In this document: positions 7,125 to 9,423 of the stretch, one piece after another
How the letters are laid out: every line of letters begins with the position of its first letter
Numbering within the stretch: position 1 is the first letter of the stretch
Assembly (NCBI GenBank): GCA_004556155.1
Contig: SFIM01000051.1
Location: 1-9,423, forward strand
Reading direction: 5' to 3'
Length of the DNA: 9,423 nucleotides
Origin: Clostridiales bacterium
Lineage (GTDB): Bacteria; Bacillota; Clostridia; Christensenellales; Aristaeellaceae
Translations under genes and position numbers: made by a program
The notes under the pieces: generated by a model
Seen by the model: the letters and a program-made list of their open reading frames with translations, nothing else
Databases searched by the model: none
Told to the model about the DNA's origin: nothing

Positions 7125-7268
7125 CGCCCCCGTGGCACACTGATCGCAGATCAGCGCAGGGCTGGCGAAGCCAGACCATAGGGGAAAAAGGCAGAAGCGC
7201 GCGGGCGGAGCTTGCTCCAGACCGAGCGATTCAAGTTTTTCCCTGCCACGGGGGGCGGCAGTGCCGCC
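7125..7268. repeat. Multi-branched inverted-repeat element, cloverleaf-like
   Basis: An outer 13-bp stem with one bulge (7125-7137 with 7244-7257) encloses two perfect hairpins: 7140-7145 with 7149-7154, and 7162-7166 with 7170-7174. It also encloses an 8-bp stem (gggaaaaa 7182-7189 with tttttccc 7236-7243), which holds a further hairpin (ggagc/gctcc, 7207-7211 with 7214-7218). A competing hairpin (7254-7259 with 7263-7268) would break the outer stem if formed. It could be a MITE-like element, a structured transcript segment or a processed repeat. It is not a tRNA: no T-loop or D-loop consensus was seen. Confidence 0.5.
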
Positions 7269-7314
7269 TTCCAGTTTTATCAACTTGACTTTTGCGTCAC
7301 ACGCAGCCTTCTTT

Positions 7315-7343
7315 GATTCTTTCTTGGGCTCCAAGAAAGAATC
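7315..7343. repeat. Perfect 13-bp hairpin ahead of the oxidoreductase gene
   Basis: gattctttcttgg (7315-7327) pairs perfectly with 7331-7343 around the loop gct. No T-run follows on either strand, so it is not a standard intrinsic terminator. It ends 56 bp before ATG 7400, so it would lie in the 5' leader of any transcript reading through from the epimerase. It could protect or attenuate that mRNA, or be a dispersed repeat. Confidence 0.55.
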
Positions 7344-7399
7344 GTATCTCTCGTTCCCTCCCCTCCCCGCGGACAATCAACAAGAAAAGAGGAACCACC

Positions 7400-9283
7400 A
7401 TGAAAAGAACTGCCGAGCGCTTTCAGGAAGCGCATTATGACGTCATCGTCGTGGGCGGCGGCATGGCAGGCGTGTGCGCCGCGCTGGCCAGCGCGCGCAA
7501 GGGCGTAAACACCGCTCTGATCAACGCCCGTCCCGTGCTGGGCGGCAACGCCTCCAGCGAAATCCGCATCCACATTTCGGGCGCGGATCAAAGCCTGAAG
7601 CAGCCCGATTACGCCGAGGGCGGCATCCTGTACGAGCTGATGCTGGAAAACAAGGCCCGCAACGACAATTTCAGCTATTCCATCTGGGATATGATCCTCT
7701 TTGAAGCCACCAAGCAGCAGGATCACCTGACGATGTACCATAATACCGTGATGTACGATTGCGAAACCGAAGGCAGCCGCATCACAGCCATCAACTGCGT
7801 GCAGGAAACCACCGAAATGCGCTTCCGCCTGACCGCGCCGCTGTTTGTGGACGCGACGGGCAACGGCACCCTGGGCTACTACGCGGGCGCGGCTTTCCGT
7901 GCCGGGAGTGAGCCGCACAGCGAGTTCCACGAGCCCCACGCCCCCGAAAAGGCCAATAACGAGCGCATGGGCAATACCATCCTGATGCGCGCCATCAATA
8001 TGGGCCATCCCGTACCCTTCACCGCCCCGGCCTTCGCTAAGCACCTGACCGAAAAGCAGCTGGCCAAGCGCATCCACTGCGTAGAAATGCGCGATCATAT
8101 CGACGTGAGCGACTCCCCCAATCCCGAGGAATACAAGCGCACGTCCATGACCAGCAGCGCCGCCATCGACTATGGCTATTGGTGGTGCGAGCTGATGGGC
8201 GACGGCGACGATATCATCCCCGATTATGAGAAGATCCGCGACGACCTGATGGCCTACGCCTACGGCATCTGGGATCATATCAAGAACAACAAGGAGGGGC
8301 TGCACCAGCATCACGCCGAAAACTACGCCCTGGATTGGGTGGGCGCGCTGCCTGGCATGCGCGAAAGCCGCCGCCTGGAGGGCGATTACCTGCTGAACGA
8401 AAACGATATCCTGGAGCATCGCCGCTTTGACGACGCGGTATGCTACGGCGGCTGGTGCGTGGATATGCACGCGCCCCATGGCCTGCTGGACGAGGACAAG
8501 CTGCCCTCCGACTGCAACTTCTACGAGGGCGTGTATACCATCCCCTACCGCAGCTATTACTCCCGCAACATCGATAACCTGTTCATGGCGGGCCGCGATA
8601 TCAGCACCAGCCGCATGGGCCTGGCCTCCACGCGCATCATCGGCTGCTGCGCCATCGGCGGCGAGGCGGTGGGTCTGGCGGCGGCGCGCTGCATCCAGCA
8701 TCATTGCCTGCCCCGTGAGCTTGCGCCCTTCGTGGGCGAGGTGCAGCAGGATATCCTGCGCGACGGCGGGTACCTGCCCGGCTTTGCCAATGCCGACGCG
8801 GACGATCTGGCGCGCACGGCGCGCTTCACGGCTTCCTCCTGCAAGGCGGGCATCAACCCGCAGGATGTGGTCAACGGCGTATCCCGCAAAATCGGCGCGG
8901 ACTTTAACGGCTGGCAGTCCGACGGCTTCGCTCCCGGCGGCGAAACGCTGACCATGACCTTTGACGGCGAAAAGCAGGTAAGCGAATTGCGGTTCGTGTT
9001 CCACTCCGATTTCAAATATCCCATCCGCGTGACCATGTGCCCCAACCGCCAGGTGCAGCAGCGCTCCGGCGTGCCGGCCGAGCTGATGCAGGATTACGAT
9101 GTAGAGCTGCTGCGCGGCGGCAAGGTGGTTAAGACCATCCCCGTGCGCGGCAACCATCAGCGCCTGAACGTGCTCAAGTTTGATGCGACCGCGTGCGATC
9201 AGGTAAACCTGCGCTGCCTGTCCACCAACGGCGCGCCGGACGCGACGGTGTTTGAGGTGCGCGCGTACAGCGAACAGAAATAA
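7400..9283 (+). CDS. FAD-dependent oxidoreductase with C-terminal discoidin-like domain
   Basis: This 627-residue protein is an FAD-dependent oxidoreductase of the FAD_oxidored type. The N-terminal dinucleotide fold is clear: YDVIVVGGGMAGVCAALASA (residues 13-32) with GxGxxG at 19-24. Next come GGNASSEIRIH (48-58), VDATGNGTLGYYAGA (150-164), and the second FAD-contact region NLFMAGRDISTSRMG (393-407) running into IGGEAVGLAAA (419-429). From about residue 470 to the end a different domain appears (FTASS, then PQDVVNGV, NGWQSDG, LTMTFDGEKQVSELRFVFHSDF, quoted in parts). It reads like an F5/8 type-C (discoidin) beta-sandwich. There is no signal peptide, so it should be cytoplasmic. ATG 7400 has GAGGA (7389-7393) six bases ahead; the in-frame ATG at 7292 lies inside the repeat-rich leader and lacks this. 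It is the second plus-strand gene after the epimerase and may oxidise the same sugar or polyol. The substrate is unknown. Confidence 0.87.
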   Translation: MKRTAERFQEAHYDVIVVGGGMAGVCAALASARKGVNTALINARPVLGGNASSEIRIHISGADQSLKQPDYAEGGILYELMLENKARNDNFSYSIWDMILFEATKQQDHLTMYHNTVMYDCETEGSRITAINCVQETTEMRFRLTAPLFVDATGNGTLGYYAGAAFRAGSEPHSEFHEPHAPEKANNERMGNTILMRAINMGHPVPFTAPAFAKHLTEKQLAKRIHCVEMRDHIDVSDSPNPEEYKRTSMTSSAAIDYGYWWCELMGDGDDIIPDYEKIRDDLMAYAYGIWDHIKNNKEGLHQHHAENYALDWVGALPGMRESRRLEGDYLLNENDILEHRRFDDAVCYGGWCVDMHAPHGLLDEDKLPSDCNFYEGVYTIPYRSYYSRNIDNLFMAGRDISTSRMGLASTRIIGCCAIGGEAVGLAAARCIQHHCLPRELAPFVGEVQQDILRDGGYLPGFANADADDLARTARFTASSCKAGINPQDVVNGVSRKIGADFNGWQSDGFAPGGETLTMTFDGEKQVSELRFVFHSDFKYPIRVTMCPNRQVQQRSGVPAELMQDYDVELLRGGKVVKTIPVRGNHQRLNVLKFDATACDQVNLRCLSTNGAPDATVFEVRAYSEQK

Positions 9284-9291
9284 TCAGCAAC

Positions 9292-9327
9292 AAAAAAGAC
9301 CGGACTGGCGTGAAACCAGCCCGACCT
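9292..9327 (-). terminator. Minus-strand intrinsic terminator
   Basis: On the minus strand a 12-bp stem (9327-9316 with 9308-9297, loop 9315-9309) is followed directly by a T-run (complement of 9292-9297). Three of its pairs are G-U on the minus strand but become A-C mismatches on the plus strand, so the hairpin is built for minus-strand transcripts. This predicts a gene reading leftward into the window from beyond 9423, convergent with the oxidoreductase. Confidence 0.7.
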
Positions 9328-9359
9328 CAGGCTGTCGAAAAACCTTTTTCGACAGCCTG
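9328..9359. repeat. Perfect 15-bp inverted repeat
   Basis: caggctgtcgaaaaa (9328-9342) pairs perfectly with 9345-9359 around a 2-base centre (cc). The A5 and T5 runs meet at the centre, so there is no T-run after a stem, and ordinary intrinsic termination is unlikely. It may end the oxidoreductase mRNA as a stabilising 3' hairpin or be a dispersed repeat. It abuts the minus-strand terminator on one side and a second hairpin on the other. Confidence 0.6.
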
Positions 9360-9393
9360 CCGATGCAAGTCAGCTAAAGCAGACTTGCATCGG
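9360..9393. repeat. Perfect 12-bp hairpin
   Basis: ccgatgcaagtc (9360-9371) pairs perfectly with 9382-9393 around the 10-base loop agctaaagca. It directly follows the previous inverted repeat with no gap. A smaller hairpin (gagcc/ggctc, 9411-9415 with 9419-9423) lies at the edge of the window. The function is not known. Confidence 0.55.
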
Positions 9394-9423
9394 GAACGTC
9401 ATTTTCTTGTGAGCCTGCGGCTC

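Larger units (their letters stand above)
6952..7399. other. 448-bp gap packed with inverted repeats, no recognised gene
   Basis: No open frame here resembles a known protein; those present are low-complexity translations of the repeats. The segment holds a small hairpin (6977-6989), a perfect 20-bp palindrome (7045-7064), a multi-branched set of inverted repeats (7125-7268) and a 13-bp perfect hairpin (7315-7343). A TTGACT at 7285-7290 has no good -10 at 16-18 bases, so no promoter is called for the downstream oxidoreductase. Whether that gene is read through from the epimerase promoter or has its own start is open. Confidence 0.75.

Noticed and set aside
6019..7179. A 386-codon minus-strand open frame opposite the epimerase
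   Set aside because: The epimerase frame holds all four metal ligands and has a promoter and ribosome site. The antisense translation has no family signature and crosses both the promoter and the repeat region.
7125..7257. Cloverleaf-like fold as a tRNA gene
   Set aside because: The element is too long, and no T-loop (TTCGA-type) or D-loop consensus or 7-bp acceptor/5-bp anticodon arrangement was found.
7019..7376. Small open frames on both strands in the repeat-rich gap
   Set aside because: Their translations only reflect the inverted repeats. They have no convincing ribosome sites and no recognisable motif.
7280..9157. A 625-codon minus-strand open frame
   Set aside because: It is antisense to the FAD oxidoreductase and has the same low-complexity His/Ala/Gly/Val-rich composition. 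No ribosome site or recognisable domain was seen.
1..9423. CRISPR array or mobile element genes
   Set aside because: No regularly spaced direct repeats, transposase, integrase or recombinase motifs were seen anywhere in the window.

Overview
The window looks like part of a GC-rich Bacillota (Clostridia-type) chromosome. The protein-coding DNA is GC-rich with GC-ending codons. The start sites carry strong Gram-positive Shine-Dalgarno sequences (AGGAGG, AAAGGA, GGAGGG, GAGGTGAT). Promoters are clean sigma-A types (TTGACA-N17-TATACT, TTGACA-N17-TACAAT, TTGAAT-N17-TATACT). The potassium channel pair is of KtrB/KtrA type, and intergenic spaces are full of perfect palindromes. No rRNA, tRNA, CRISPR array or transposase gene was seen. 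Genus cannot be told from the sequence.

Left part (1-2834, + strand): two terminator-like hairpins are followed by a strong promoter and an apparent three-gene operon. Its genes are a flavin-reductase-like FMN-binding protein (247-807), KtrB (810-2171) and KtrA (2184-2834). KtrB is the membrane K+ translocating subunit and KtrA its nucleotide-binding gating subunit. A symmetric A-tract/stem/T-tract terminator (2851-2894) ends this operon and the convergent one.

Middle part (2905-5925, - strand): a glycerophosphodiester-phosphodiesterase-like protein with altered active-site residues (2905-3717) lies 24 bp downstream of the most unusual gene of the window (3742-5925). That gene encodes a 727-residue fusion of a complete LacI-type repressor (HTH plus periplasmic-binding-like sensor) with a complete ABC-type extracellular solute-binding domain. 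It has no signal peptide, so the solute-binding domain should act in the cytoplasm.

Right part (5926-9423): a compact AT-rich divergent control region holds back-to-back promoters with a cre/LacI-like half-palindrome between them. It drives a sugar epimerase/isomerase TIM-barrel protein (6076-6951). After a 448-bp gap full of inverted repeats comes a 627-residue FAD-dependent oxidoreductase with a discoidin-like C-terminal domain (7400-9283). The window closes with a minus-strand terminator and further perfect hairpins.

Inference: the LacI-SBP regulator, phosphodiesterase-like enzyme, epimerase and FAD oxidoreductase together look like a small catabolic locus for an uncommon sugar, polyol or phosphodiester-linked sugar. 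The regulator may read the ligand with one or both sensor domains. No transporter gene is inside the window, and the substrate is unknown.
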